DNA from: a virus
IMG/VR virus record: IMGVR_UViG_3300032087_001318
Span: 1-44,329 of that record
Length of the DNA: 44,329 nucleotides
Strand: one strand, 5' to 3'
Shown: piece after piece, positions 36,231 through 44,160 of the stretch
Position numbering within the stretch: the stretch's first letter is position 1
Layout of the letters: every line of letters begins with the position of its first letter
The notes under the pieces: generated by a model
The model's database searches: none
What the model saw: the letters and a program-made list of their open reading frames with translations, nothing else
What the model was told of the DNA's origin: nothing
Translations under genes and position numbers: made by a program

Positions 36231-37142
36231 ATGGCTATTTCTAGAGCACAACTCGCCAAAGAACTAGAGCCTGGTCTTAACGCTCTGTTCGGCATGGAAT
36301 ATGGTCGCTACGAAGGTCAGCATTCTGAAATCTTTGACACCGAGTCATCTGACCGGGCGTTTGAAGAAGAGGTAATGCTGTCAGGCTTCGGCGCGGCTCC
36401 CGTGAAAAATGAAGGTACAGGCGTATCATTTGATGATGCGAATGAAGCATACACTGCTCGTTACAACCACGAGACAGTGGCAATGGCCTTCTCAATCACT
36501 GAAGAAGCTGTGGAAGACAATCTGTACGATCGTCTGGCTTCACGCTATACTCGTGCACTTGCACGTTCTATGGCTCACACCAAGCAGGTTAAAGCTGCGG
36601 CTATCCTGAACAACGCATTTACTGCTGGCGCATCTGCTGGTGGTGACGGTGTTGCTCTGTGTGACGCATCTCACCCGCTGACATCAGGTGGCACATTTGC
36701 CAACGAACCATCAACTGCTGCTGATTTGAACGAAACTTCTTTGGAAGACGCTCTGATTAACATCGCTGGTTTCGTTGATGAGCGTGGCCTGATCATCGCT
36801 CTTCGCGGCATGAAGCTAATCATTCCACGTCAGCTTCAGTTTGTTGCGGAACGTCTGATGGTTTCCAATCTTCGTGTTGGCACAGCAGACAACGATGTAA
36901 ACGCACTCAAGTCAATGGGCATGCTGCCCGAAGGTTATGTAGTCAACGACTACCTGACAGACACTGATGCGTTCTTCATCAAGACAGATGCACCAAACGG
37001 CCTCAAGCACTTTGAGCGTACTGCACTGTCAACAGCAATGGACCCAGACTTCGACACTGGTAACATGCGCTTCAAGGCTCGTGAGCGTTACAGCTTCGGC
37101 TTCTCTGACCCACGTTGTGTGTTCGGTTCACCCGGCGCGTAA
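36231..37142 (+). CDS. Major capsid protein
   Basis: This 303-aa HK97-fold-type capsid protein has features such as YTARYNHETVAMAFSITEEAVEDNLYDRLASRYTRALARSMAHTKQVKAAAILNNAF, the spine-helix region, and CDASHPLTSGGTFANEPSTAADLNETSLEDALINI, MKLIIPRQLQFVAERLMVS and FGFSDPRCVFGSPGA near the end. It forms the icosahedral shell. It is followed directly by a strong terminator, suggesting it ends the main head operon transcript at high level. Confidence 0.92.
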   Translation: MAISRAQLAKELEPGLNALFGMEYGRYEGQHSEIFDTESSDRAFEEEVMLSGFGAAPVKNEGTGVSFDDANEAYTARYNHETVAMAFSITEEAVEDNLYDRLASRYTRALARSMAHTKQVKAAAILNNAFTAGASAGGDGVALCDASHPLTSGGTFANEPSTAADLNETSLEDALINIAGFVDERGLIIALRGMKLIIPRQLQFVAERLMVSNLRVGTADNDVNALKSMGMLPEGYVVNDYLTDTDAFFIKTDAPNGLKHFERTALSTAMDPDFDTGNMRFKARERYSFGFSDPRCVFGSPGA

Positions 37143-37161
37143 GGTTAGAAACATCTTTTTC

Positions 37162-37190
37162 AAAGGGCGGGTATTCACCCGCCCTTTTTT
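37162..37190 (+). terminator. Strong intrinsic terminator after the capsid gene
   Basis: AAAGGGCGGG, loop TATTCA, CCCGCCCTTT form a perfect 10-bp stem followed by TTT and ATT. It lies 20 bases after the capsid stop codon and would protect or end the capsid mRNA. Confidence 0.92.
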
Positions 37191-37213
37191 ATTGTATACT
37201 TAGATATCCCTGA

Positions 37214-37232
37214 CAGCCGCATGGTGTGGCTG
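37214..37232 (+). promoter_or_regulatory. Leader hairpin before the tail/decoration genes
   Basis: CAGCCGCA-TGG-TGTGGCTG forms an 8-bp stem (one G-T pair) with a 3-base loop, 26 bases before the TTG start at 37258. It may be a stability element for the message downstream of the capsid terminator. No convincing promoter is seen, apart from a TATACT at 37195. Confidence 0.5.
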
Positions 37233-37257
37233 ACACTAGCCGAGACAGGAGATAAAA

Positions 37258-37740
37258 TTGGCTAATACTACATTTAACGGTCCCGTCCGTTCAGAAAACG
37301 GATTCAAGACAATCATCAAGAACTCCACAACTGGTGCTCTTACCAATGAAATGACTTTGTCTACCTACAGCACTTCAATTACAATTGCTGCAACAGGCAC
37401 AGAGCATAAAGAATCATCTATTGGTATCCCATCCAACTTCATTCCTATGGGTGTTGCCATCACAGTAACAAGTGCCGCAGCAAATGCTGTAAACTTGGTT
37501 GACATTGGCACAGATGCAGACACAGATGGTTTCGTAGACGGCGTCACAGTTGCTATCAACTCAACAGGCTTTAAGGGCTTCTTCCCTTGTAATGGTGTGC
37601 TTGGCATGTCTGGCGGAACAACTACCGCTGCTACAGAGACTGCTGACGAAGTTGAAGTTGTGATTTCTGGTGCAGCAGGCGCTGGTGGCGTTGTCGCTCT
37701 GAAGTTCTTTGGTATTGCTTCTGATTCACCAACTGCTTAA
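37258..37740 (+). CDS. Virion surface-like protein, 160 aa
   Basis: The start is TTG at 37258 (AGGAGATAAAA upstream). The protein is rich in Ala, Thr, Gly and Ser with alternating strands (ITIAATGTEHKESSIGIPSNFIPMGVAITVTSAAANAV), typical of head or tail decoration proteins. It precedes two proteins of the same style. No family is recognised. Confidence 0.7.
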   Translation: MANTTFNGPVRSENGFKTIIKNSTTGALTNEMTLSTYSTSITIAATGTEHKESSIGIPSNFIPMGVAITVTSAAANAVNLVDIGTDADTDGFVDGVTVAINSTGFKGFFPCNGVLGMSGGTTTAATETADEVEVVISGAAGAGGVVALKFFGIASDSPTA

Positions 37741-37752
37741 TAGGAGGCTGAT

Positions 37753-38022
37753 ATGGCTGGTCCAGTAAAAGCCTACAACGCCACAGGAACAGGCGCTGTA
37801 GGTCCGGGTCGCTCACGCATTAAGCAGATTGTCATGTACGCAACAGGTGCTGGCGCATTTACAATTACCGACGGTAACGGTGGTTCCACTCTTCTGACAC
37901 AGAAGTTTCCTTCTGGTCAGAATGTTTTGAACATTCCGGGCGACGGTGTCATCGCAGAAAGCGGTGTATATGTAAGTGCTATCTCAGGAACTGGCGCGGA
38001 ACTGACAGTTTTCTTGGCATAA
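37753..38022 (+). CDS. Small beta-rich virion protein, 89 aa
   Basis: MAGPVKAYNATGTGAVGPGRSRIKQIVMYATGAGAFTITDGNGGSTLLTQKF looks like a single jelly-roll or beta-sandwich unit, rich in Gly and Ala. GGAGG precedes the ATG. It probably belongs to the same virion surface complex as its neighbours. Confidence 0.7.
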   Translation: MAGPVKAYNATGTGAVGPGRSRIKQIVMYATGAGAFTITDGNGGSTLLTQKFPSGQNVLNIPGDGVIAESGVYVSAISGTGAELTVFLA

Positions 38023-38026
38023 AACA

Positions 38027-38827
38027 ATGTCTGTCTACGAGATAAGATCTATTAGCCAAGTCGGCACGAGTGAGCCGTTTGAGCTACAGATTTCTCGTGG
38101 GCAGATTTCTGGACACAACTTTGTTCATAAGTTTGGTTACAATCCTGTGATTGGCGTAAACGATGAAACCTTATGGACACAAGGTGGTGTGTATGTTTAT
38201 CCAACCACAGCTTCTACGATGTATATATCAAGCAGTTCAACTGCCGACACTGCGGCAGGCACAGGAGCAAGAACTGCAACCGTTTCTGGGTTAGATGCTA
38301 ACTTTATTGAAATAAGCGAAACCGTTTCTTTGAATGGACAGGCAGGCGTTCAGCTTAATGGTGCCTTGAATTGGTATCGAGTAAACCGCGTAATTGTAAA
38401 CACAGCAGGTTCGGGGGGTGCTAACGCGGGTGTATTGTATGTAGGAACTGAAGCAACACCCACAGGCGGCGTTCCTACAAACAAATACGCAACAGTAGCG
38501 ATAGGTGATAATCAAACTCTAATGTGTGTTTGGACAGTCCCGAGTGGATACACGGCGTACCTTCATCAAAAAGATGTGTCTGCATCTTCTTCTGCTGGGA
38601 AGTTTGCTATTTTTTCTTTGATAAGTAGACCAAAAGACGGAGTTTTTAACGTAAAGGACAGAGTTTTGCTGGCGAACACCAGCACAGCTATATCTTACTG
38701 GAATCCCATTCCTTTCTCAGAATGCACTGATATTGAGGTTCGTGCAGCAGCAGACACTGCTGGCGGCACAATTACCGCATCAGCTACTCTTGATTTAACG
38801 TATATCAAAAACAAGGGGCCTCTGTAA
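38027..38827 (+). CDS. Beta-rich virion structural protein, 266 aa
   Basis: It opens MSVYEIRSISQVGTSEPFELQISRGQISGHNFVHKFGYNP and continues with many short beta strands and Thr/Ser-rich loops (TVSGLDANFIEISETVSLNGQAGVQL). Protein families of this pattern appear beside capsid and tail genes in marine phages. It may be a fibre or decoration protein. The stop overlaps the next ATG. Confidence 0.75.
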   Translation: MSVYEIRSISQVGTSEPFELQISRGQISGHNFVHKFGYNPVIGVNDETLWTQGGVYVYPTTASTMYISSSSTADTAAGTGARTATVSGLDANFIEISETVSLNGQAGVQLNGALNWYRVNRVIVNTAGSGGANAGVLYVGTEATPTGGVPTNKYATVAIGDNQTLMCVWTVPSGYTAYLHQKDVSASSSAGKFAIFSLISRPKDGVFNVKDRVLLANTSTAISYWNPIPFSECTDIEVRAAADTAGGTITASATLDLTYIKNKGPL

Positions 38828-39096
38828 TGGCGACAAAAAAGAAAAAATCTGTTAGTCTATCAGTGAAGCGTGGTGAGAAGCTTCCCGCCTCCAAAGGCGC
38901 AGGACTCACGGCCAAGGGCCGTGCTAAATACAACAGGGCTACAGGCTCTAAGTTGAAGGCACCACAGCCTGGTGGTGGCAAGAGACGCACGTCTTACTGT
39001 GCGCGGTCCAAGGGCCAAATGAAAATGCATAACGTTAACTGTAAGAAAACACCGAAAAAGCGTATTTGCGCTGCACGGCGGAGATGGAAGTGTTAA
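38827..39096 (+). CDS. Basic Cys-containing protein (DUF6321-like), 89 aa
   Basis: KLPASKGAGLTAKGRAKYNRATGSKLKAPQPGGGKRR is a signature found in a marine phage family (DUF6321 by memory). It is followed by SYCARSKGQMKMHNVNCKKTPKKRICAARRRWKC, which has four Cys and many Arg/Lys. It is probably a nucleic-acid or capsid-binding basic protein. It belongs to a series of tiny basic proteins. Confidence 0.75.
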   Translation: MATKKKKSVSLSVKRGEKLPASKGAGLTAKGRAKYNRATGSKLKAPQPGGGKRRTSYCARSKGQMKMHNVNCKKTPKKRICAARRRWKC

Positions 39097-39326
39097 ACGT
39101 GAACAGTCTTATCGGCGGAGCAACGCTAGGGTTTATAGGCTGGATAGCCTTTTCTGTGGTTGATTTGAAGACCGAGACTGCTGTTATAGCGGTTAAGGTG
39201 GATCAGAACCATAAGATGTTGGCTGAACTTTGGGACTATTATTTACAGGAGAGGGTCAATGGCGATATCGCGTGGGTCACTCGCAAGCCAGATATCCAAA
39301 CCACCGCAGAAACGAAAGTGGAGTAA
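39084..39326 (+). CDS. Small single-pass membrane protein, 80 aa
   Basis: The ATG at 39084 gives MEVLNVNSLIGGATLGFIGWIAFSVVDL, one membrane segment (about residues 8-28), then a charged helix with VDQNHKMLAELWDYYLQER. It overlaps the previous gene by 13 bases and the following small gene by 68. It resembles small phage membrane proteins of unknown function. Confidence 0.6.
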   Translation: MEVLNVNSLIGGATLGFIGWIAFSVVDLKTETAVIAVKVDQNHKMLAELWDYYLQERVNGDIAWVTRKPDIQTTAETKVE

Positions 39327-39411
39327 GAAACGCAAGGCAAAAATAAATTGCAAGCGTCCGCGTGGGTTTAGTGAAAAAGCGCACTGTGCAGGTAGAAAGA
39401 AAAAGAAATGA
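39259..39411 (+). CDS. Tiny very basic protein, 50 aa
   Basis: MAISRGSLASQISKPPQKRKWSKKRKAKINCKRPRGFSEKAHCAGRKKKK is over 40 percent Lys/Arg and has a conserved-looking CKRPRGFSEKAHCAGRKK end known from marine phages. GGAGAGGG lies upstream. The stop overlaps the next ATG (ATGA). It overlaps the membrane protein gene in another frame. Confidence 0.65.
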   Translation: MAISRGSLASQISKPPQKRKWSKKRKAKINCKRPRGFSEKAHCAGRKKKK

Positions 39412-39680
39412 GTAAAAAAGATGCATGCTATCACAAGGTTAAGGCAAGATATAAGGTCTTCCCGTCGGCGTACTCAAGCGGGGCCATCGCCAAGTGCAGA
39501 AAAGTCGGTGCTTCCAATTGGGGCAACTCAGCAAAGAAAGCCGATGGTGGCATACTCGACCAAAAGCCCAAACGCGCCTTCAGAGGAAAAGCCGTCAGAG
39601 GGACAGCAGTGGCGCGTGGATGTGGTGCTGTAATGAATCGTAGACGTAAAAGAACAAAGGGGGCGGTAACGCAGTCGTAG
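39408..39680 (+). CDS. Basic Cys-containing protein (DUF5872-like), 90 aa
   Basis: CYHKVKARYKVFPSAYSSGAIAKCRKVGASNWG matches a small-protein pattern (K-x-YPSAYSS-x-A-x-K-C) that I associate with DUF5872-type phage proteins. The C-terminus is Arg/Lys-rich with GCGAVMNRRRKR. It probably acts in the virion or in DNA binding. The function is unknown. Confidence 0.7.
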   Translation: MSKKDACYHKVKARYKVFPSAYSSGAIAKCRKVGASNWGNSAKKADGGILDQKPKRAFRGKAVRGTAVARGCGAVMNRRRKRTKGAVTQS

Positions 39681-40124
39681 ATGGATCCTGTTACATTAAT
39701 CGCCACCGCCACAACTTCATATCAGGCGATTAAAAAAGGATTCGCCCTCGGCAAAGAAGTGACATCAATGTCAAAAGACATTGGTAAGCTTATGGGTGCC
39801 ATAGGCGAAATTAAAGAGGGGCATGAGAAGGCAAAGGGTAGGCGGTTTGGTAGTGTAGAAGAAGAAGCTTTACACACTTACGCTGCAAAAAAGAAGGCAG
39901 AAAAGATGGAAGCAGAGCTTCGTAACTTCTTGGTTGCCAATTATGGATTTAATGCTTGGAGAGATGTGCTAAAAGTACAAGGTGATTTACGAAAAGAACG
40001 ACAGGCAAGGAAAAGAAAACGAGAGCGTTTGATAGAAGCAATTATGGAATGGACATTAGTGTCGGTTATAATTGCTATGTTAGTTGGATTAGGAATATTT
40101 ATAATTGTAAGTATTAAAGGCTGA
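39681..40124 (+). CDS. Tail-anchored coiled-coil membrane protein, 147 aa
   Basis: MDPVTLIATATTSYQAIKKGFALGKEVTSMSKDIGKLMGAIGEI is a common marine phage opening. A coiled coil (residues 45-115) is followed by a single C-terminal membrane helix (LIEAIMEWTLVSVIIAMLVGLGIFIIVSI). It may be a membrane-bound or ejected protein. It starts immediately after the previous stop. Confidence 0.75.
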   Translation: MDPVTLIATATTSYQAIKKGFALGKEVTSMSKDIGKLMGAIGEIKEGHEKAKGRRFGSVEEEALHTYAAKKKAEKMEAELRNFLVANYGFNAWRDVLKVQGDLRKERQARKRKRERLIEAIMEWTLVSVIIAMLVGLGIFIIVSIKG

Positions 40125-40134
40125 TGGGAAGAAT

Positions 40135-40413
40135 ATGGCTGTTAGAAAAACAAAAGCTGGTCTTGCTCTCAAACGATGGTTTAAAGAAGACTGGAAGGAC
40201 GTTCGTACGGGGAAAGCGTGTGGCAGACGCAAAGGTGAAAAACGGGGTACTCCATATTGTCGCCCCTCTAAGAGGGTTTCTAGCAAGACACCCAAAACAT
40301 CCAAAGAGATGACGGCTACAGAAAAACGTAGTAGGATATCACAGAAGAAGCGATTAGGTCAGCCTGCTGGTAAGCCACGTCGCGTTAAGTCATTAAGAAG
40401 GAAGAAGAAGTAA
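40135..40413 (+). CDS. Basic DUF5872-like protein, 92 aa
   Basis: KAGLALKRWFKEDWKDVRTGKACGRRKGEKRGTPYCRPSKRVSS, then a Lys/Arg-rich tail (QKKRLGQPAGKPRRVKSLRRKKK), matches the KAGLALKRWFKEDW signature of a small phage family (DUF5872 by memory). The function is unknown. It is probably nucleic-acid binding by charge. Confidence 0.75.
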   Translation: MAVRKTKAGLALKRWFKEDWKDVRTGKACGRRKGEKRGTPYCRPSKRVSSKTPKTSKEMTATEKRSRISQKKRLGQPAGKPRRVKSLRRKKK

Positions 40414-40586
40414 TGGCAAAAGAGTTTCCTGATTTAACAGGTGATGGCAAGGTCACAAAAAAAGACATTTTAAAAGGTCGCGGCGTTCCCGGTTTCAAAA
40501 AGGGTAAGTTTATGTGTGCCCCGCGTAAGCTAGAAGCTGGCGCAATGGAAATGCCGAAAAGAAATGGACGTAAAAGAAGAGCTTGA
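40413..40586 (+). CDS. Tiny EF-hand-like basic protein, 57 aa
   Basis: FPDLTGDGKVTKKDILKGRGVPGFKKG contains a calcium-loop-like DLTGDGKVTKKDI (residues 7-19: D-x-T-x-D-G-x-V-x-x-x-D-I), followed by a basic C-terminus. Proteins with this start recur in marine phages. The ATG overlaps the preceding TAA (TAATG). Calcium binding is inference. Confidence 0.65.
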   Translation: MAKEFPDLTGDGKVTKKDILKGRGVPGFKKGKFMCAPRKLEAGAMEMPKRNGRKRRA

Positions 40587-41085
40587 ACAGTGGATTGTTG
40601 AGGAGCTTAGTGTTCCTGACCCAGATTTAAACAATATCTGGCCCTGTCCATACGCAAAGAAAGCTTGGTTCGAGAACCAAGTAAAGGTAATCGAAACAGA
40701 AGATGACTTCTGGGACGTTGTAAACGAAGAGGTTGATAATTTTAATGACGACTATGAGGTTGTCATTGTGGCACAGCAAGAACCGTTTTGTGAGTATGAG
40801 GATCTTGAAGTCTCATGTATGGCACTAAACAGATGGTTTGCGCAAAAGGGAATGAACATCTGGCTGTTGTCGTTTCAACACGACATAACTATGGTGTTTA
40901 TACAACGGTTGTCAAAACTTGATGATGCAAGTGCAAAGCTGCTGAAAAAAGGTTATTATGACAACTATGATGATGATGACTTTGACAACCTAATAGCCGA
41001 GCGTTCGGCAAGGAGATTATACGATGCCAGGAATGATGCGTGGAAAAAAGAAGCCCATGAGAATGATGCGGGGCGGTGCGGCTAA
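40564..41085 (+). CDS. Conserved hypothetical phage protein, 173 aa
   Basis: MDVKEELEQWIVEELSVPDPDLNNIWPCPYAKKAWFENQVKVIETEDDFW is followed by a WLLSFQHDITMVFIQRLSKLDDASAKLLKKGYYDNYDDDDFDNLI region. It is an acidic alpha/beta protein of a family recognisable in many marine phages, with unknown role. Its last 62 bases also encode the start of the tandem-repeat protein in another frame. Confidence 0.75.
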   Translation: MDVKEELEQWIVEELSVPDPDLNNIWPCPYAKKAWFENQVKVIETEDDFWDVVNEEVDNFNDDYEVVIVAQQEPFCEYEDLEVSCMALNRWFAQKGMNIWLLSFQHDITMVFIQRLSKLDDASAKLLKKGYYDNYDDDDFDNLIAERSARRLYDARNDAWKKEAHENDAGRCG

Positions 41086-41164
41086 AAAGCCCATGAGAAT
41101 GATGCGTGGTGGTGCTGCTAAGAAACCTCTAAGAATGAAGCGCGGCGGATCGGCTAAGAAGTAA
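41024..41164 (+). CDS. Tiny tandem-repeat basic protein, 46 aa
   Basis: AAGGAG lies eight bases before the ATG. The product consists of a KKP-M/L-RM-x-RGGAA unit repeated three times, with Arg, Lys, Met and Gly making up most residues. The unit is about 36 bp and diverges at third positions. It has a strong net positive charge (over 15). Its function is unknown. DNA or capsid binding is plausible. Confidence 0.7.
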   Translation: MPGMMRGKKKPMRMMRGGAAKKPMRMMRGGAAKKPLRMKRGGSAKK

Positions 41165-41833
41165 ATGGCAACTTCAGGCTCAACAGACTTCGACCTCGAC
41201 GTAGCTGAGATAATCGAAGAAGCATATGAGCGGTGTGGACTTGAGGTTCGCACCGGGTATGATGCCAAAACAGCACGTCGTTCTATGAACCTGATGTTTG
41301 CTGACTGGGCTAATCGTGGTCTTAACTTGTGGACAGTAAAGCAGGCGACGCAAGCTTTAACACAGGGCACTGCTACTTACACGCTTGATGCTAACCACAC
41401 AGACCTTCTTGAGGTTTCACTTCGGCGCAGCGGTGTAGATCAGGAACTTACGCGCATGTCGCGTGGGCAGTATCTAGGCTTGCCAAACAAAACAACACAA
41501 GGAAAACCAAGTCAGTATTACTTCAACAGACAAAGTGCTCCGCAGATTACTTTGTGGGCTACTCCAGAAAACTCAACCGATACGCTTGTATATTACTATG
41601 TAAAGCGGATTGAAGACGTAGATACATTAGCCAACACGACTGACGCACCGTTCCGGTTCCTGCCTTGCATGGTTGCAGGCTTGGCGTATTACCTGTCAAT
41701 TAAAAGAGCACCAGAGCGGGTGCAGCTTTTAAAGTCTGTGTATGAAGAAGAGTTCCAACGCGCAGCGGATGAGGACGAAGATAGAGTACCGTTGAAGTTA
41801 CAGCCTAGTATTTCTTATCTTCGGGTAAACTAA
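41165..41833 (+). CDS. Head-tail adaptor-like protein, 222 aa
   Basis: STDFDLDVAEIIEEAYERCGLEVRTGYDAKTARRSMNLMFADWANRGLNLWTV is the opening of a connector family that forms the ring below the portal in P22-like phages (gp4-type, by pattern). The C-terminal part (RFLPCMVAGLAYYLSIKRAPERVQLLKSVYEEEFQRAADEDEDR) is the helical arm that binds the portal. It starts one base after the previous stop. Confidence 0.75.
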   Translation: MATSGSTDFDLDVAEIIEEAYERCGLEVRTGYDAKTARRSMNLMFADWANRGLNLWTVKQATQALTQGTATYTLDANHTDLLEVSLRRSGVDQELTRMSRGQYLGLPNKTTQGKPSQYYFNRQSAPQITLWATPENSTDTLVYYYVKRIEDVDTLANTTDAPFRFLPCMVAGLAYYLSIKRAPERVQLLKSVYEEEFQRAADEDEDRVPLKLQPSISYLRVN

Positions 41834-42411
41834 TGGCTAGATACGCATCTGGAAAATATGCTTACGGTATATCAGACCGTTCTGGTTTTCGTTATCGTCT
41901 TGCTGACATGATAACGGAATGGAACGGTCTTAAAGTAGGTCCAGATGAGTATGAGCCAAAGCACCCACAGTTAGAACCCATATCCCCTGGTTCAGACCCA
42001 CAAGCACTTTTTGAACCCAGACCAGACACAAGCACAGAGGTGGCTGTTCAAAGGCTTTTGATAAAAAACCCGTTCCAATCAGGTTCTCCGGGTTCTCCGA
42101 TAATTACGGTGTTTGAACCTTCTCATGGTCGCAGCACATCAGATGCTGTTGCTTTTCGTAAAGTGGAGGCGTTTGATGGATTTTCAGAAGCTAGTCTTGA
42201 AAAAGCTACAGGATATACAATTACAGTTGTCGATGCTGATTCGTACACAATCACCATCGTCGGAGGTGAAACAGCAACAATCGGTAACGCACGAGGCGGC
42301 GGTGACAATGCGACCTCTGGGCCGGGGACTGCTGCTGCAACAACAGCATCGACCTTTGATGCGACAAATGTTACACTCGATTCGGCAACTAAGACTTTTG
42401 ACGAGGGCTAA
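41833..42411 (+). CDS. Conserved tail/virion protein, 192 aa
   Basis: MARYASGKYAYGISDRSGFRYRLADMITEWNGLKVGPDEYEPKHPQLEP is a start I recognise from marine phage tail-region proteins. The C-terminal half has beta-rich VKVEAF...TVVDADSYTITIVGGETATIGNARGGG repeats typical of tail-associated domains, ending in a Thr/Ala-rich tail. Stop and start codons overlap on both sides. Confidence 0.75.
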   Translation: MARYASGKYAYGISDRSGFRYRLADMITEWNGLKVGPDEYEPKHPQLEPISPGSDPQALFEPRPDTSTEVAVQRLLIKNPFQSGSPGSPIITVFEPSHGRSTSDAVAFRKVEAFDGFSEASLEKATGYTITVVDADSYTITIVGGETATIGNARGGGDNATSGPGTAAATTASTFDATNVTLDSATKTFDEG

Positions 42412-43062
42412 ATGGCAAAACAAACAGTAGGAATTGGCTCTGCCGCAAACGATGGCACTGGTGATACTCTGCGTGATGGCGCAGATAAGATTAATGATAA
42501 CTTCACCGAAATTTACAATGCGTTGGGTGATGGCACCACATTAACGGATATTATTAACGCCTCTGGTTTACTTGATGTAAGTTCTGGTGCAAACAAAATT
42601 GTTTTTTATTACGCTGCTTTGACTGATTTACCAAGCGCATCAACCTATCATGGTGCAGTCGCCCATGTTCATGCAACTGGTGGTCTGTACTTTGCTCATG
42701 GTGGCAATTGGATACGTTTAAACGATGAGGTCAGTGGCCCGACAACCACATACACAACAACGGGGGCTACGGGTTCTGCCTACACTTTTTCTGGGCCAGG
42801 TGCTACTGCTGGCAACAACCCTAACTTTACCTTTTACAAAGGTCACACATATTTAATTGACAACTCTTCTTACGTCAGCAGCCACCCTTTGCAAATACGA
42901 ACATCTTCTGGTGGCTCTGCTTTTACAACAGGAGTTACGGATAACTACAACAGCACCTCCGGGCTAACTCAGTTCATTGTGCCACACGAGCCTAGTGACA
43001 CTTCGTTAGTTTATCAGTGTACTGTTCACAGCAGCATGGTTGGAAACATAACAATAGTATAG
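42412..43062 (+). CDS. Virion protein with cupredoxin-like copper-site motif, 216 aa
   Basis: The N-terminal part (residues 1-50, VGIGSAANDGTGDTLRDGADKINDNFTEIYNALG) is a tail-fibre-type attachment segment. Residues 60-105 form a VAHVHATGGLYFAHGGNWIRL segment. The C-terminal domain (about 112-216) has H158 (SSHPLQI) and C203-x2-H206-x2-M209 (YQCTVHSSM), the four ligand pattern of type 1 copper proteins such as amicyanin. Copper binding is plausible but unproven. It may be purely a beta-sandwich of the virion surface. Confidence 0.75.
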   Translation: MAKQTVGIGSAANDGTGDTLRDGADKINDNFTEIYNALGDGTTLTDIINASGLLDVSSGANKIVFYYAALTDLPSASTYHGAVAHVHATGGLYFAHGGNWIRLNDEVSGPTTTYTTTGATGSAYTFSGPGATAGNNPNFTFYKGHTYLIDNSSYVSSHPLQIRTSSGGSAFTTGVTDNYNSTSGLTQFIVPHEPSDTSLVYQCTVHSSMVGNITIV

Positions 43063-43074
43063 TGAGCAGGTAAC

Positions 43075-43722
43075 ATGTCTTTTACATACGCACAACTCAA
43101 ACAAGCTATCCAAGATTTTGCAGAAAACACGGAAACATCTTTCGTCACCAACCTGCCCGTGTTTATTCGTGGTGCAGAAGATCGTATCTTCACACTTGTT
43201 GACCTTGAGTTGTTTCGTAAGAACGCCACGTCTGCGTTAACAAATGCTGACCCATACCTGTCTGTTCCTACAGACTACCTTGCGCCGTTTTCTTTTCAAA
43301 TTACAACAGCGTCGAACAAAGTATTCTTAGACTTTAAGGATGTAAACTTTGTTCAGCAGTATTCCATAGACACAGGCGCAAACGCTAGACCAAAATACTA
43401 CAGTATTTACGACGTGGATAATTTTATTGTTGGCCCTACTCCAGACAGCAATTACACAGTAGAGCTACATTATTACTATAGACCAGCTAGTATCACTGCT
43501 GGGCTTGATTCAGCAACATCGTGGTTGAGCGAAAACGCCCCTAACGCTCTTCTTTACGGCTCACTTGTGGAAGCGTATACTTACATGAAAGGTGAGCAGG
43601 ATATGATGCAACTGTACGAACAAAGGTTCGCGCAGGAGATTCAGCGTTTGAAAGACTTGGCGGAAGCTAGAGAAAACTCAGACGCTAATCGTAGGGGCTT
43701 ACCTGATAGGCCAAGGACTTAG
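43075..43722 (+). CDS. SU10-type phage adaptor protein, 215 aa
   Basis: MSFTYAQLKQAIQDFAENTETSFVTNLPVFIRGAEDRIFTLVDLELFRKNATSALTNADPYLSVPTDYL matches the pattern of the SU10_adaptor family, which joins portal and tail. A helical C-terminus (EQRFAQEIQRLKDLAEARENSDANRRG) inserts into the portal in such proteins. Together with the gene at 41165 it would build the neck of the short tail. Confidence 0.82.
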   Translation: MSFTYAQLKQAIQDFAENTETSFVTNLPVFIRGAEDRIFTLVDLELFRKNATSALTNADPYLSVPTDYLAPFSFQITTASNKVFLDFKDVNFVQQYSIDTGANARPKYYSIYDVDNFIVGPTPDSNYTVELHYYYRPASITAGLDSATSWLSENAPNALLYGSLVEAYTYMKGEQDMMQLYEQRFAQEIQRLKDLAEARENSDANRRGLPDRPRT

Positions 43723-43731
43723 GAGTAACAA

Positions 43732-44160
43732 ATGGCAACAAGTAACGCAGCAACCACTTACCTTGAGAATAAAATACTTAGTTTTATTTTTAAGAATAAT
43801 GCTGGTTCATTCGCAACACCGGGCGACAGCATATATGTTGGCTTGGCAACAGCAGTTTCTGACGCAGAGGCTGGTTCATTAACAGAAGCAACTTTTGGTT
43901 CGTATGCACGACAGCAAGTGACCGCAGCTAACTGGACACTAGCCTCCGCAAGTACGGATCAACAGACAGTTACCAACGCAGCTAATATTGAGTTTCCGGC
44001 ATCAACTGGAACCAGTAACACTGTGACACATGCATTTATTGTAGATGCGGCCTCAAGCGGTAACATTCTGTTTGTCGGTGCATTGGATGCAAACAAGACT
44101 ATTGCTACGGGGGATATCTTCCGTATCAACGCTGGGAATCTTACAATCGAGTTGAAGTAA
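43732..44160 (+). CDS. Tail-associated protein of the gp80-like fibre family, 142 aa
   Basis: SNAATTYLENKILSFIFKNNAGSFATPGDSIYVGLATAVSDAEAG...ATFGSYARQQVTAANW and ITHAFIVDAASSGNILFVGALDANKTIATGDIFRINAGNLTIEL-type strands match a widespread phage tail-protein pattern (gp80 family by memory). AGGAG precedes the ATG. The stop overlaps the next ATG. Confidence 0.8.
   Translation: MATSNAATTYLENKILSFIFKNNAGSFATPGDSIYVGLATAVSDAEAGSLTEATFGSYARQQVTAANWTLASASTDQQTVTNAANIEFPASTGTSNTVTHAFIVDAASSGNILFVGALDANKTIATGDIFRINAGNLTIELK

Noticed and set aside
37172-37200. Promoter with -10 TATACT at 37195
   Set aside because: The matching -35 would fall inside the terminator stem with a 15-base spacer and weak match, so the evidence is too thin.
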